A stretch of 64,000 nt of DNA from Arthrobacter sp. ISL-30 (GCF_018613855.1 NZ_JAGGPK010000017.1:52255-116254), one strand, 5' to 3'; numbered from the stretch's first letter, positions 35,436 through 44,322 are shown. Notes: generated by a model not told the origin, from the letters alone. Numbers and translations are program-made.

Positions 35436-35945
35436 TCAGGCACCCATCCTCTGTGTGGTCGATTCTGAGCCAGCCGGCATTTGCTTCCGGAACGCGGCCC
35501 TGGCGCGATGCAGACGGACTTTGGCGGCGGACTCACTGCACTGCAGTACACGCGCAATTTCGGAGCAGCCCAACTCCTCCCAGTAGGCCAATTGAAGGAT
35601 TTCCCTGTCCTGGCCACGCAACCGGGCCATGGCATCCTGGACAGCCACGTTCTCTGAGTCCTCGCCAAAGCGGAGTGCGACGTCGTCCCGCAACTTTTCA
35701 TGGAGTGCTTGCTGCCTCTCCCGGCTCCTGTAGGCATTCCCAATGAGATTTCGGGCTATGGAGAGCAGCCATGCGGATTCCGGGCGGGTCCTTTCGGTCC
35801 ATTTCTGCCACACGACACGGAAAACGTCGGCAGCGATTTCCTCGGCTATTTCGACGGATTCGACGCGCCGCCGGACAAATCTGAAAACTAACGGATAACT
35901 GTCTTTGTGAATGGCGATAAACGCCAGCTCACGCTCGGAAAGCAC
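35436..35945 (-). CDS. ECF-type RNA polymerase sigma factor
   Basis: A 169-residue group IV sigma factor. Region 2 is FVRRRVESVEIAEEIAADVF-RVVW with WLLSIARNLIGNAYRSRERQ; region 4 is REILQLAYWEELGCSEIARV then LQCSESAAKVRLHRARAAFR. The GTG at 35945 is chosen because GAGGGGGAC lies just upstream; a longer frame begins at 36005 without a site. It is the first gene of a two-gene unit with the membrane protein at 34484 and is divergent from the small membrane gene at 36105. Confidence 0.9.
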   Translation of the reverse strand: MLSERELAFIAIHKDSYPLVFRFVRRRVESVEIAEEIAADVFRVVWQKWTERTRPESAWLLSIARNLIGNAYRSRERQQALHEKLRDDVALRFGEDSENVAVQDAMARLRGQDREILQLAYWEELGCSEIARVLQCSESAAKVRLHRARAAFRKQMPAGSESTTQRMGA

Positions 35946-36104
35946 AATGTCCCCCTCAAAGGCCGGAACTGCAGGATATCCATATAGTTTCCGGCCACAC
36001 GCCAATGGTTACTCATGGGAGTTCGAAAGGTGGCGAAATTCTGTCTCAATGCCTGTGCCCCGACCAACATCAGTCGGGCTGTGCAAACGCGGGATAATGG
36101 AACT

Positions 36105-36416
36105 GTGAGCGATCAGGACCTTTGGGATGAGTTCGATAGCCTCAAGCCCGCAGCTCCGGACCGCGTGCCTGGTTATCCCGGCGGGGAGCCCCAGGGATTT
36201 GGGTTCCGAACAGGCGTGCGCAGTGCAAAGGTGGCTGTCGGCTTCGCTGTGTATGCGCTGGTCCTGGGGACATCGCTCGTCCTTATCGGGGCCGTCACCT
36301 TCGTCAGTACCGGCCAATGGCTGCTGCTTGGATTGATGGTGCTGATCGAGGCCGTCTTCGTGTTCGGCTTCCTCCGACTTATAGCCCAAGCACGCAACCG
36401 GCGGTCCGCCCAATAG
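36105..36416 (+). CDS. Small two-helix membrane protein
   Basis: From GTG 36105 the product is 103 residues: an acidic cytoplasmic start (SDQDLWDEFDSLKPAAPDRV), then two hydrophobic helices (VAVGFAVYALVLGTSLVLIG and LLLGLMVLIEAVFVFGFLRL) and a basic tail. An upstream in-frame ATG at 36015 would add 30 residues without a site. It is divergent from the ECF sigma gene, so it may belong to its regulon. Function unknown. Confidence 0.65.
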   Translation: MSDQDLWDEFDSLKPAAPDRVPGYPGGEPQGFGFRTGVRSAKVAVGFAVYALVLGTSLVLIGAVTFVSTGQWLLLGLMVLIEAVFVFGFLRLIAQARNRRSAQ

Positions 36417-36445
36417 CCGGAGAATTCCACGATTCCGTCTTTTAG

Positions 36446-36820
36446 CTACTCGCGGCCGCTCGCGAGCGGATCTGCCGGCGGAGCCTCCGCCAGCGACAAC
36501 CTGTTGCTGTCCGGGTCCAGAACAACAACGTGGCGCACGCCGTTACCGTAGGTCTCCACCGGCTCATGCTCGACGCCGAAGGCTGCGAGGCGGGCCAGAA
36601 TTCCGTCCAGGCCTTCCACACCGAGCGTCAGCAGGGCATGGCCGGCGCGGTCGGGGTCCTCGTCAATAAAGATCCAGGCAGACTCATTGATCTGCCACAG
36701 GGCTTCGCTGTCAATGACCTCATCAGCCGGACGGCCAAAGAATACCTCGAACCATTTCAGGGCAGCCGCCCTGTCCGTCACAGGAACACCTGCATACAAG
36801 TGCGTCACCGATACCGTCAT
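36446..36820 (-). CDS. VOC-family protein
   Basis: A 124-residue single-domain VOC protein: VTHLYAGVPVTDRAAALKWF and EVFFGRPADEVIDSEALWQI in the first module, then RHVVVLDPDSNRLSLAEAPP with the conserved DPDSN. The ATG at 36820 starts directly at the first beta strand; a GTG six codons upstream is possible. Enzymatic role unknown. Confidence 0.82.
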   Translation of the reverse strand: MTVSVTHLYAGVPVTDRAAALKWFEVFFGRPADEVIDSEALWQINESAWIFIDEDPDRAGHALLTLGVEGLDGILARLAAFGVEHEPVETYGNGVRHVVVLDPDSNRLSLAEAPPADPLASGRE

Positions 36821-36859
36821 GCCGGGTAGTTTAGCCACGCGTAGACGGTAGATACACGC

Positions 36860-37435
36860 CTACTTCACCCAGCCGACCTTCGGAAGCCAGCCCGTGAGGA
36901 TGGGCAGAACCACTGAACTCTGCATGGCCCCGAGGTGATCCAGGCCGGGAAGCACCTCGACGTCCCATCCGGACTCTATGAGCGCATCCTTGTGTGTAGC
37001 CAAGGATTCTCCAATCTTCACTTGAACGTCCCCCCATCTCTGTCCGTAATCGATGCGGTCGTCCGCTCCGGCGAAGACGAGCTTTGGCAAGTCCCGGGGG
37101 ATCGAGGCGGCAAAGTCGTCAAAGTCCTGAAGGGCTTCATAGTCAGCTATGGCAAGGAAATCAGCCGCGACATTCTCGGGAGTGAGCGTATCTGGTGCCG
37201 GGTGAGCCATCCGATGACCTTCGTAGTCGGCCGCGATCACCCGATTCGATCTTGAAAGCCCATTGACCAAGTTGGGACCCAGATCAGGATCCCCACCCCA
37301 TTGGCGCATCGTCTCGGCTTCCTCCGGTGCATACTGATCGAGACGGGCAGGCACTAACAGCGCAGGTCCGTCGCCCTGAACCGCGACCTGGATGGTCGTG
37401 CCATCGTGCAAAATGGCGACAGCAGAATCAATCAT
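36860..37435 (-). pseudogene. Alpha/beta hydrolase missing its nucleophile elbow
   Basis: A continuous 191-residue frame from ATG 37435. The start (GTTIQVAVQGDGPALLVPAR), the cap entry (NRVIAADYEGHRMAHPAPDT) and the C-terminal acid and His regions (PKLVFAGADDRIDYGQRWGD, EVLPGLDHLGAMQSSVVLPI) fit an alpha/beta hydrolase. After ENVAADFLAIAD, where the helix before the GxSxG nucleophile elbow should follow, the sequence jumps directly to YEALQDFDDFAASIP from the cap region. About 60-80 residues including the catalytic Ser are gone, in frame. The product cannot be a conventional hydrolase; it is a deletion derivative, probably dead. Confidence 0.72.
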
Positions 37436-37484
37436 GGCTTCTCCCCCGTGCGTACAACTTCGACAGGTTTAAGAATGTCACGAG

Positions 37485-38210
37485 CTACCCAACCGTCACC
37501 GTGAACTTCTCTTCAACAACCCTTAGCAGCGGCCGGGAGTTCAGGCAGATCAGGTAGACCATGGGCCCGGCGATAAACAGAATCAGGAACACGCTGGTAA
37601 CCGTCAGCAGGAACGCGGTGACGAACAGGATGCCCGCGTTACCCACGGAAACCCGCTTCTGGGCGCCGAGGCAAAACAGCGAGATCCGGAGCAGATCCCG
37701 GGTCCGAAACGTGAACCTGGACAGCAGCAACAAAGCCGTCACGCCGGCGGTGCACACCATTAGGCCCAACACCAGCAGGCCGATTCGAACGGCACTGCCG
37801 GCCGGATTGCCCGGGTCAATTGTGGCGGGCAGCAATGCCAGGTTGAACACGACGACGGCCAGCAGCACCAGGTACGGCAGCCACACGGCGAGCGCAGGAC
37901 GAAAGTTCTCGCGATAGCCGCGGAGGAAGTCTAGAGAAACGCCAGTCTCATGCCCGAGCAGCAGCCTGTTGAATGCGTACATGGCCGCCGTCAGGGACGG
38001 GCCCAGCAGGGCGAACGCCACAAGCACCAACACGATCCCCGCCACTGAACCTGCTGCGCCACCCACATTCGCCACGCTCATCAGCACAGGAGAAAGCACC
38101 AACAGCACGTTGGCCAGGACCAGCAGTGCGTCCCCCATCACGACGCCGTAAACCACGCCGGCCGCCTTGAACAAGGGACCAGAGCCGTACTCCGCCTTTT
38201 TTTGAACCAC
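37485..38210 (-). CDS. DUF624 (YesL-like) membrane protein of the sugar operon
   Basis: A 241-residue protein with six predicted helices (YGVVMGDALLVLANVLLVLS, GIVLVLVAFALLGPSLTAAM, PYLVLLAVVVFNLALLPATI and others) and the family's conserved GPSLTAAMYAFNRLLLGHET. DUF624 proteins such as YesL are found with LplABC/YtcQP-type sugar importers, where they are thought to aid transport or regulation. GTG 38210 is the start. It follows the binding-protein gene on the same strand, but a strong hairpin lies between, suggesting lower expression. Confidence 0.85.
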   Translation of the reverse strand: MVQKKAEYGSGPLFKAAGVVYGVVMGDALLVLANVLLVLSPVLMSVANVGGAAGSVAGIVLVLVAFALLGPSLTAAMYAFNRLLLGHETGVSLDFLRGYRENFRPALAVWLPYLVLLAVVVFNLALLPATIDPGNPAGSAVRIGLLVLGLMVCTAGVTALLLLSRFTFRTRDLLRISLFCLGAQKRVSVGNAGILFVTAFLLTVTSVFLILFIAGPMVYLICLNSRPLLRVVEEKFTVTVG

Positions 38211-38255
38211 CGAGTGCCTTTCCCTAGCCTTGGCAGCTTTGACCTTCTTTGACAG

Positions 38256-38301
38256 GAACGCGGCGGCGACACGCCGGAAAGGCGGAGTGTCGCCGTCGTT
38301 C
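38256..38301. terminator. Hairpin between binding-protein and DUF624 genes
   Basis: GAACG followed by GGCGGCGACAC (38256-38272) pairs with GTGTCGCCGTCGTTC (38287-38301) with small imperfections and an internal GCC/GGC stem. On the minus strand it follows the binding-protein stop by about 35 bases. It may be a partial terminator or an RNA-stabilising stem that favours the binding-protein transcript. Confidence 0.6.
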
Positions 38302-38336
38302 TTTGCTTAAAGAGGGTCGGTCTTGTCGCGGATGCC

Positions 38337-39950
38337 TCAGCCCGCGTACGCCTTAGAGGCCTTGTTGGCCAACTCTACGTACTTGGACTGGCCCTTAGTG
38401 TCGAGTTCCTTGACGTACGCATCGAACTCACTCAGGGGCCGCTGGCCGGTGATGAACTTCAGGGTGTTCTGCTTGGCGTGGTCCTTCAGCGGGGTGAGCG
38501 CCAGGGTGGCCTGCTCACGGTCGACGTCGCTGAACGGAACAGGAGGGGCAACGGGCCGGGGCTTCTTGCTCTTCATGGCCTTCTGGAACGCCAGTTCCTC
38601 CTCGTTGAAGGTTGAGTGCAGCAGGTCGGTAGTGCCGCCGTAGGCGAAGTTGCCGCCCGAGAAGCCATACTCAACACGGAGGTCCTTGGTGCCGGCCGGG
38701 TTCAGGCCCTGGAAGTTGATGTCCGCAGCCAGCTTCCGCTTACCGCCTTCCTTGGTGAAGGTGGTCCCCTCCACGCCCCACTTGCTGAACTCCTGACCGG
38801 CGTCGCTGTAGAACAGCCAGTCGATGAACTGGATCAGCGCAACGAAGTCCTCGCGGTCCTTCACGGACGAGTTCAGCATGATGCCATTCTCCAGACGCGA
38901 GCCACCGATGATGTCGCCGGCCGGACCGCCGGGCACCACGATTTTGGAGACCGCAAAGTTGCCCTTGCCCAGGGACTGCTCCATGGACGTGCGGTAGGTG
39001 ATGATGTTCTGCGAGTTCGCGCTGATCACGAACGACTTGCCGGAGACGAACTTCTGGATGGCCGCATCGTCTGGCTGGGTGAAGCTCTCCGGGTCCATCA
39101 GCCCCTCGGACACGAGCGAGTTGAAGTACGTCACCAGTTCCTTGAACTGCTGCGTCCCGGCACCGAAGCTGAACTCCTTCTTGGACTGGTCAAACACCAG
39201 TCCGTCCAAAAGGCCCCAGCCAGCCACGGTACCGAAGGCGGTGCCTGCGATGTTCAGCACGCTGTTGCCGTTGAAGCGGTCAGAGAAAGGCACGACGTCG
39301 GGATACGCCTTCTTGAGCTTGCGCAGCACTTCGCGGAACTCGTCCCAGGTCTTGGGCTCCGCGATGCCCTCCTTCTTCAGGATGTCCGTGCGGAACGCCA
39401 GTGTGTAATCCGGCCATAGCTCCTCATGCAGGCCAGGCAGCACGTAGTACTTGCCGTCCTCCTGGGTGAGGCCCTCGATCTCGGGCTCCAGCTTCCACTT
39501 CTTGACCTTGTCCTGGAAATGCGGCATGAGGTCCACATAGTCGCTGACCGGCAGGATGGCGCCCGAGGACACGTACGCTGATTCCTGGCCCGGGTAAGTC
39601 TTGGCGATGATCTCCGGCGCATTGCCGGAGCTGATGAGCAGGCTCCGCTTCTGCTCATAGTCGCTGCTGGGAACGATGGTGGGCTCCAGTGTGACGTTGT
39701 TGGCAGAGGCCATCTTGGTGAAGAGCAGCCAGTCCTTCTTGTACGGGTAGGAGGGCATGTCGCTGAACAGGAAGGTGAACGTCAGCGGCGTCGTCGCCTT
39801 GAACGTGTCCCCCACCCCAAAGCTGTCCATCGCGCCGGTGCGGGACTTGGAGGTATCTACCTCGGTGCCGGAATCGGAGTCGCAGCTGCTCATCATCAGG
39901 CCGATGGTGACGACGGACGCCAGACCGAGGAAGTCTCGTCTGCGGATCAT
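38337..39950 (-). CDS. Extracellular solute-binding lipoprotein (LplA/YtcQ-type)
   Basis: A 537-residue binding protein. MIRRRDFLGLASVVTIGLMM-SSC is a lipoprotein leader with a Tat-like RR start; Cys23 is the lipid site. The mature part is a large cluster-type binding protein (TFTFLFSDMPSYPYKKDWLL, YVLPGLHEELWPDYTLAFRT, WLFYSDAGQEFSKWGVEG), typical of the LplA group that works with LplB/LplC permeases to import plant-derived oligosaccharides. GAAAGGAAAG precedes ATG 39950. It follows the permease at 39972 by 21 bases. Confidence 0.92.
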   Translation of the reverse strand: MIRRRDFLGLASVVTIGLMMSSCDSDSGTEVDTSKSRTGAMDSFGVGDTFKATTPLTFTFLFSDMPSYPYKKDWLLFTKMASANNVTLEPTIVPSSDYEQKRSLLISSGNAPEIIAKTYPGQESAYVSSGAILPVSDYVDLMPHFQDKVKKWKLEPEIEGLTQEDGKYYVLPGLHEELWPDYTLAFRTDILKKEGIAEPKTWDEFREVLRKLKKAYPDVVPFSDRFNGNSVLNIAGTAFGTVAGWGLLDGLVFDQSKKEFSFGAGTQQFKELVTYFNSLVSEGLMDPESFTQPDDAAIQKFVSGKSFVISANSQNIITYRTSMEQSLGKGNFAVSKIVVPGGPAGDIIGGSRLENGIMLNSSVKDREDFVALIQFIDWLFYSDAGQEFSKWGVEGTTFTKEGGKRKLAADINFQGLNPAGTKDLRVEYGFSGGNFAYGGTTDLLHSTFNEEELAFQKAMKSKKPRPVAPPVPFSDVDREQATLALTPLKDHAKQNTLKFITGQRPLSEFDAYVKELDTKGQSKYVELANKASKAYAG

Positions 39951-39971
39951 GGGCTTTCCTTTCATAAGGGG

Positions 39972-40979
39972 TTATTCCTTGACGGAACCGAGCATGACGC
40001 CCGAGAAGAAGTACTTCTGGACAAAGGGATAGACACAGAGGATGGGGATGACAGTCAGGACGATGGTGACCGACTGGATGTTGGCCGCGATCTGGCCCAG
40101 GTTTTCCACAGTGCCGCCGGCGGAGCTTGCGGTGTTGCTGGCACCGGCGATCATGTTGCGAAGGTAGATGGTGACCGGAAACAGCTCGGGCTTATCCAAA
40201 TAGAGGAAAGCCTGGAACCAGGAGTTCCAGTTGGCCACCGCATAGAACAGGACCATGGTGGCCACGATGGCCTTGCTCAGCGGCAGGACCACCTTGAACA
40301 GGACGCCGTACTGGGTAAGGCCATCGATGGCGGCGGCTTCCTCCAGCTCACGGGGCATGTTCTCGAAGAACGACTTCATGATCAGCAGGTTGAAGACGCT
40401 GATCGCGTTGGGCAGCACCACGGCCCACAAGGTGTCCCGCATGCCGAGGGAGCTGATGAGCACGTAGTTGGGGATGAGGCCGCCGTTGAAGAACATGGTG
40501 AACACCGCTATGCCGATGAAAACGCTGCGGCCCTTGAGGTCCTTCTTGGCAATCGCGTAGGCAAAGCTCGTGGTCAGCACCATCGAAATCGCCGTGGCCA
40601 CCACCGTGTAGAGCACCGTGTTGCCGTAGTTGTTCCAGAAAGTGGAGTCGGCCAGGATCAGCTTGTACGTCTCGGTGTTGAAGCCCATCGGGAACAGGTT
40701 GACCCGCCCGGCATTGATGAAACCCTCGCTGGAGAAGCTCTGGGCAATGATGTTCAGGAACGGGTACACCGTCAGGAACACCACCACCAGCAGGAACGCC
40801 AGGTTGAACACCCGGAACGCCTTCATCCCGCGGGACTCCTTCATGTCCTTGACCAGGACTCCAGCTTCCTTTTGGGAGGGCGTCTTCCGGCCGGGCCGCT
40901 TCGGCGCGGACCGCTTCGGAGCTGGCAACTTCGGAGCGGGCGTCTTCGCCTCGCGCTCTTTGAGCTCGGAACTAGTCAT
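39972..40979 (-). CDS. Carbohydrate ABC permease (LplC/YtcP-type)
   Basis: A 335-residue permease with an unusual basic Pro-Ala-Lys N-terminal tail (EREAKTPAPKLPAPKRSAPK, residues 7-26) before six helices. It carries VFTMFFNGGLIPNYVLISSL, hallmark of the LplC group, and the EAA loop ELEEAAAIDGLTQYGVLFKV. The tail repeats may be cytosolic and charge-rich without known role. ATG 40979 is used. Upstream, a 15-base direct repeat encoding VVNEPVVKG lies at about 40990-41020 in the gap after the LplB-type gene. Confidence 0.92.
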   Translation of the reverse strand: MTSSELKEREAKTPAPKLPAPKRSAPKRPGRKTPSQKEAGVLVKDMKESRGMKAFRVFNLAFLLVVVFLTVYPFLNIIAQSFSSEGFINAGRVNLFPMGFNTETYKLILADSTFWNNYGNTVLYTVVATAISMVLTTSFAYAIAKKDLKGRSVFIGIAVFTMFFNGGLIPNYVLISSLGMRDTLWAVVLPNAISVFNLLIMKSFFENMPRELEEAAAIDGLTQYGVLFKVVLPLSKAIVATMVLFYAVANWNSWFQAFLYLDKPELFPVTIYLRNMIAGASNTASSAGGTVENLGQIAANIQSVTIVLTVIPILCVYPFVQKYFFSGVMLGSVKE

Positions 40980-41005
40980 GGTTGTCCCTTTCACCACAGG
41001 CTCGT

Positions 41006-41992
41006 TCACCACAGGCTCGTTCCTGCGAGGCGCTTGGAAAGCGCGTTGGCCGACAGGATCAGCGTGAGGCCAATGACGGATTCGAACATTCCGATCGCCG
41101 CCGCATAGCTGAAGTTGCTTGATTCCAGGCCCACCCGGTACAGGTAGGTGGAGATGACGTCCGACGTCTCGTAGTTGAGCGGGTTGTAGATCAGCAGGAT
41201 CTTCTCGAAGCCCACGGCCATAAACGTGCCGATGTTCAGGATCAGCAGCGTGATGATGGTGGGCCGGATGGCCGGTAGGGTCACGTGCCACGTCTGCTGC
41301 CACCGGTTGGCGCCGTCGATCCTTGCTGCCTCATACAGCGACTCATCCACCCTGGTCAGCGCCGCGAGGTAGAGGATTGCGCCCCAGCCCATGGTCTGCC
41401 ACACCTCAGAGCTGATGTACATGGGCCGGAACCAGCCGGCGTCCTGGGTGAAGTTCACCGTGGTGCCGAACACCGTGCTGGCGATCTGGTTCACCGTGCC
41501 GGTCATAGAGAAGTTCTGCAGGATCATGCCGGCGATGATCACAACAGACATAAAGTGCGGCAGGTACGCCACGGTCTGGACGGACTTCTTGAACTTCTGC
41601 GAGCGCAGTTCATTGAGCATGAGCGCGAAGATGATGGGCATAGGGAAGCAGAACAGCAGCGTCAGGACACCCAGGATGATGGTGTTCTGGAATGCCTGCC
41701 AGAAGCTGGGATCGTTGATGAACAGGGTGACGTATTTCAGGCCCACCCACTTCTCGCCAAAGATGCTGCCGCCGGGATGGAACTGCCGGAACGCGATGAC
41801 GTTGCCGGCCATCGGCAGGTAACGGAACACCACGAAGTACGCCAACGGCAGCAGCACAAGCGTGTACAGCCGCCAGTCCCGTTTGATGGCCAGCTTCCAG
41901 CCGCCGGGCTTGTTCCGCGGCTTCTCCGTTTGGCCGGGTGGTTCTCCGGCGGGCGACGCCGTCTCGGGAGGAACTTCCAGTCTCATTGCCAT
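41006..41992 (-). CDS. Carbohydrate ABC permease (LplB/YteP-type)
   Basis: A 328-residue permease: a 35-residue Pro/Glu N-terminus, then RDWRLYTLVLLPLAYFVVFR and YLPMAGNVIAFRQFHPGGSI as in LplB proteins, and the EAA loop (SLYEAARIDGANRWQQTWHV). AGGAGG overlapping the GH42 stop lies seven bases before ATG 41992, so translation follows directly from the glycosidase gene. It partners the permease at 39972. Again no ATPase gene is local. Confidence 0.93.
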   Translation of the reverse strand: MAMRLEVPPETASPAGEPPGQTEKPRNKPGGWKLAIKRDWRLYTLVLLPLAYFVVFRYLPMAGNVIAFRQFHPGGSIFGEKWVGLKYVTLFINDPSFWQAFQNTIILGVLTLLFCFPMPIIFALMLNELRSQKFKKSVQTVAYLPHFMSVVIIAGMILQNFSMTGTVNQIASTVFGTTVNFTQDAGWFRPMYISSEVWQTMGWGAILYLAALTRVDESLYEAARIDGANRWQQTWHVTLPAIRPTIITLLILNIGTFMAVGFEKILLIYNPLNYETSDVISTYLYRVGLESSNFSYAAAIGMFESVIGLTLILSANALSKRLAGTSLW

Positions 41993-42003
41993 GGCGCTGC
42001 CTC

Positions 42004-44079
42004 CTATCGGGTTGCTTCTGCCGTGACGGACTCTTCAGAAACAGACTCTTCAAGCACCAGCACGCCGAACGGCGGAACCTCAACCGTCCCCTGAACGCGA
42101 CTGCCGCTGAGGAGATCCATGCCGCCGTCGAGCACGTCTACACTGGCGGGGGCGTCATTGTGGTTCAGCACCAGCAGGTAACTCTTCCCATCGCCGGATC
42201 GGCGGCGGACCTGGACGCCGCGCAGCGCTTCCAGGAGAGGTACGACGCCGGCGGCAGCGCATTCGTCCAGCAGCAGCGGGTGCAGCACGCCGCTGTCCAC
42301 TCGGGCCGAGATGTAGGTGGCGCTGCCGCTGCCGAAGCGGTTCTGTGTGATGGCGGGCGATCCGGCCAGCCGGCCAGAGCTGTAGGAGGCCAGCACCTCC
42401 GCCGTTTCGGCGTGCAGGTGCTCCGTCCAGTACGACGCCGACCCGGCACCGCCGTCGGCCAGCTCCAGTTTGACCTCCTCCCCTTCGCCGGCGAGCGGGT
42501 GCATCTCTTCGCTCCAGGCGCCGAGCACCTTCCGCAACGCTCCGGGGTAGCCGCCCAAGCGGATGGTGTTGTCCTGGTCCACGATGCCGGACAGGTAGCT
42601 GACCACCAGGCGGCCGCCGTCGTGCACGTACTGCTCGATCCTCGCCGCCACTTCATCCGTAAGAAGGTACGACGCCGGCAGGACCACCAGGCTGTAGGCC
42701 GACAGGTCGCTCTTGGTGTCCACGAAGTCCACGGTGATATTGGCATCGAACAGCGGGCGGTAGAGGCGGAGCACCTCCTGCGTGTAGCTCAGGTCTGAGC
42801 GGGGCGAGTTGCCCAGTTCCAGCGCCCACCAGCAGTCCCAGTCGAAGACAACGGCGGCCCTCGCCGTGGAGCGCGTGCCGGTGATGCCGGCGAGGTTCTT
42901 CAGCTCCTGGCCTAGTTCGCAGACTTCATGGAAGATCCGGGTGTTGGGGCCGGCGTGGTTCACCATGCCCGAATGGAACCGCTCCGTGCCGCCCTTGGCC
43001 TGGCGCCACTGGAAGAACAGGATGGAATCCGCGCCCTGGGCGATGGCCTGGTAGGAGCCCAGCCGCATCTTGCCCGGCAACTTGGAGACGTTGACCGGCC
43101 ACTGGCTGACGGCGCCGGTGGCCTGCTCCATGACGAGCCAGGGCTGGCCCTTCCGCAGCGAGCGCATCAGGTCAAAGTTCAGGGCGGCCGCGACGTGGGC
43201 GTCCTCGTCCCGGGGGTCCGGGTAGATGTCCAGGGCGACGGCGTCTTCCTCCGCGGCCCAGGCCCAGTAATCGTTGGTTTTGTAGAAACGCATGAAGTTG
43301 GTGACGATGGGCAGGTCCGGGGTGTGCCGGCGCAGGATGTCGCGCTCCGCCTTGTAGTGCTCCAGCAGGCTGTCCGAGGTGAAGCGGTGGTAGTCCAGGC
43401 GGCGGGACGGGTTGGACCATGTTCGCGGCTGGGCTGGGGCATTTACTTGGCTCCAGTCCGAGTAGAGCTGGCCCCAGACGTCGGTGCTCCAGGCCTGGTT
43501 CAGTTCGTCCAAGCTGCTGTACTTGCGTTGGAGCCATTCGCGGAAAGCCTTGTCGGCGTGTGGCCCGTAAGACACGGGGCCGTATTCGTTTCCGACGTGC
43601 CACATGCGCAGTGCAGGGTGGCTGGCGTAGTGCTCCCCCATCCGCTCGGCGATGGCCATAGCCTTCTTGCGATAGACAGGGTGGGAGACGTCAAAATGCT
43701 GACGGGAGCCGAAACCGAAGGTGGTTCCGTCCGCGAGGACTGGAAGAATGTCCGGGTGCTGGGCGATCAGCCAGGCCGGCGGGACGGCGTCCGGGGTGGC
43801 CAGGTCCACGCCGATGCCGTGCTCATGCATAAGATCCATGACTTCGTCGAGCCAGCCAAAGTCGTAAACGCCATCTGCGGTTTCCAGGCGGCTCCAGGAA
43901 AAGACGGCCAGTGTGACCAGGTTGACGCCGGCCCGCTGCATCAGCTTGGCGTCCTCCAGCCAGACTTCACGGGGCCACTGTTCGGGATTGTAATCACCAC
44001 CGTAGGCAATCCCGCCGAGGCGCTGGTGCATGGTTTTCAGGCGGTGTTCCGCGGTGTGGGCGTCTGGCTCGATGGTCAT
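42004..44079 (-). CDS. GH42 beta-galactosidase
   Basis: A 691-residue family 42 enzyme. MHQRLGGIAYGGDYNPEQWP opens the barrel; the acid/base is Glu165 in MWHVGNEYGPVSYG and the nucleophile is Glu318 in PWLVMEQATGAVSQW. The trimerisation and small C-terminal beta domains follow. No signal peptide, so it acts in the cytoplasm on imported beta-galactosides such as galacto-oligosaccharides from plant galactan. ATG 44079 has AGGAC seven bases upstream; a longer frame to 44121 lacks a site. It is the first gene of the operon continuing with LplB, LplC, LplA and DUF624 genes. Confidence 0.93.
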   Translation of the reverse strand: MTIEPDAHTAEHRLKTMHQRLGGIAYGGDYNPEQWPREVWLEDAKLMQRAGVNLVTLAVFSWSRLETADGVYDFGWLDEVMDLMHEHGIGVDLATPDAVPPAWLIAQHPDILPVLADGTTFGFGSRQHFDVSHPVYRKKAMAIAERMGEHYASHPALRMWHVGNEYGPVSYGPHADKAFREWLQRKYSSLDELNQAWSTDVWGQLYSDWSQVNAPAQPRTWSNPSRRLDYHRFTSDSLLEHYKAERDILRRHTPDLPIVTNFMRFYKTNDYWAWAAEEDAVALDIYPDPRDEDAHVAAALNFDLMRSLRKGQPWLVMEQATGAVSQWPVNVSKLPGKMRLGSYQAIAQGADSILFFQWRQAKGGTERFHSGMVNHAGPNTRIFHEVCELGQELKNLAGITGTRSTARAAVVFDWDCWWALELGNSPRSDLSYTQEVLRLYRPLFDANITVDFVDTKSDLSAYSLVVLPASYLLTDEVAARIEQYVHDGGRLVVSYLSGIVDQDNTIRLGGYPGALRKVLGAWSEEMHPLAGEGEEVKLELADGGAGSASYWTEHLHAETAEVLASYSSGRLAGSPAITQNRFGSGSATYISARVDSGVLHPLLLDECAAAGVVPLLEALRGVQVRRRSGDGKSYLLVLNHNDAPASVDVLDGGMDLLSGSRVQGTVEVPPFGVLVLEESVSEESVTAEATR

Positions 44080-44152
44080 CTTTGTCCTTTGGTCGGCACC
44101 TCCGATCGCGCGATTCCCCACCGTGCGACCTGCATCACTTGGAAGAAACTAT

Positions 44153-44165
44153 CGTAAAGTTTACG
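44153..44165. promoter_or_regulatory. Palindrome CGTAAAGTTTACG upstream of the GH42 operon
   Basis: CGTAAA-G-TTTACG is a perfect 13-base inverted repeat 74 bases before the GH42 start, next to AGAAACTATC (44144-44153), a half of the operator seen at 44301. It is well placed to control the minus-strand operon promoter. Confidence 0.6.
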
Positions 44166-44300
44166 CAAGCACAAGAAGTTGCCTGGGGAAGTTACCGTGG
44201 TTCTCCTTGCCGGTTTTTCGCCCAGGAGGCGGCACTTCCGCGTCTATGCGGGTCGGAACCGCTCTGCCTCCAAGGCTGAGGTAGTGAGAACTAGCTAATT

Positions 44301-44322
44301 GTTTCTGATAGTTCTCAGAAAC
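44301..44322. promoter_or_regulatory. LacI-type operator shared with the GH3 locus
   Basis: The site starts GTTTCTGATAGTT and ends AGAAAC, matching 23879-23901 with only a short internal difference. Here an even better palindrome, GATAGTT-6-AACTATC, spans 44307-44326. It lies in the divergent region between the GH42 operon and the aminotransferase gene, about 220 bases from the GH42 start. Confidence 0.65.

Noticed and set aside
41285..42094. Plus-strand open frame opposite the permease and GH42 genes
   Set aside because: Composition and the conserved minus-strand genes show it is an antisense shadow.
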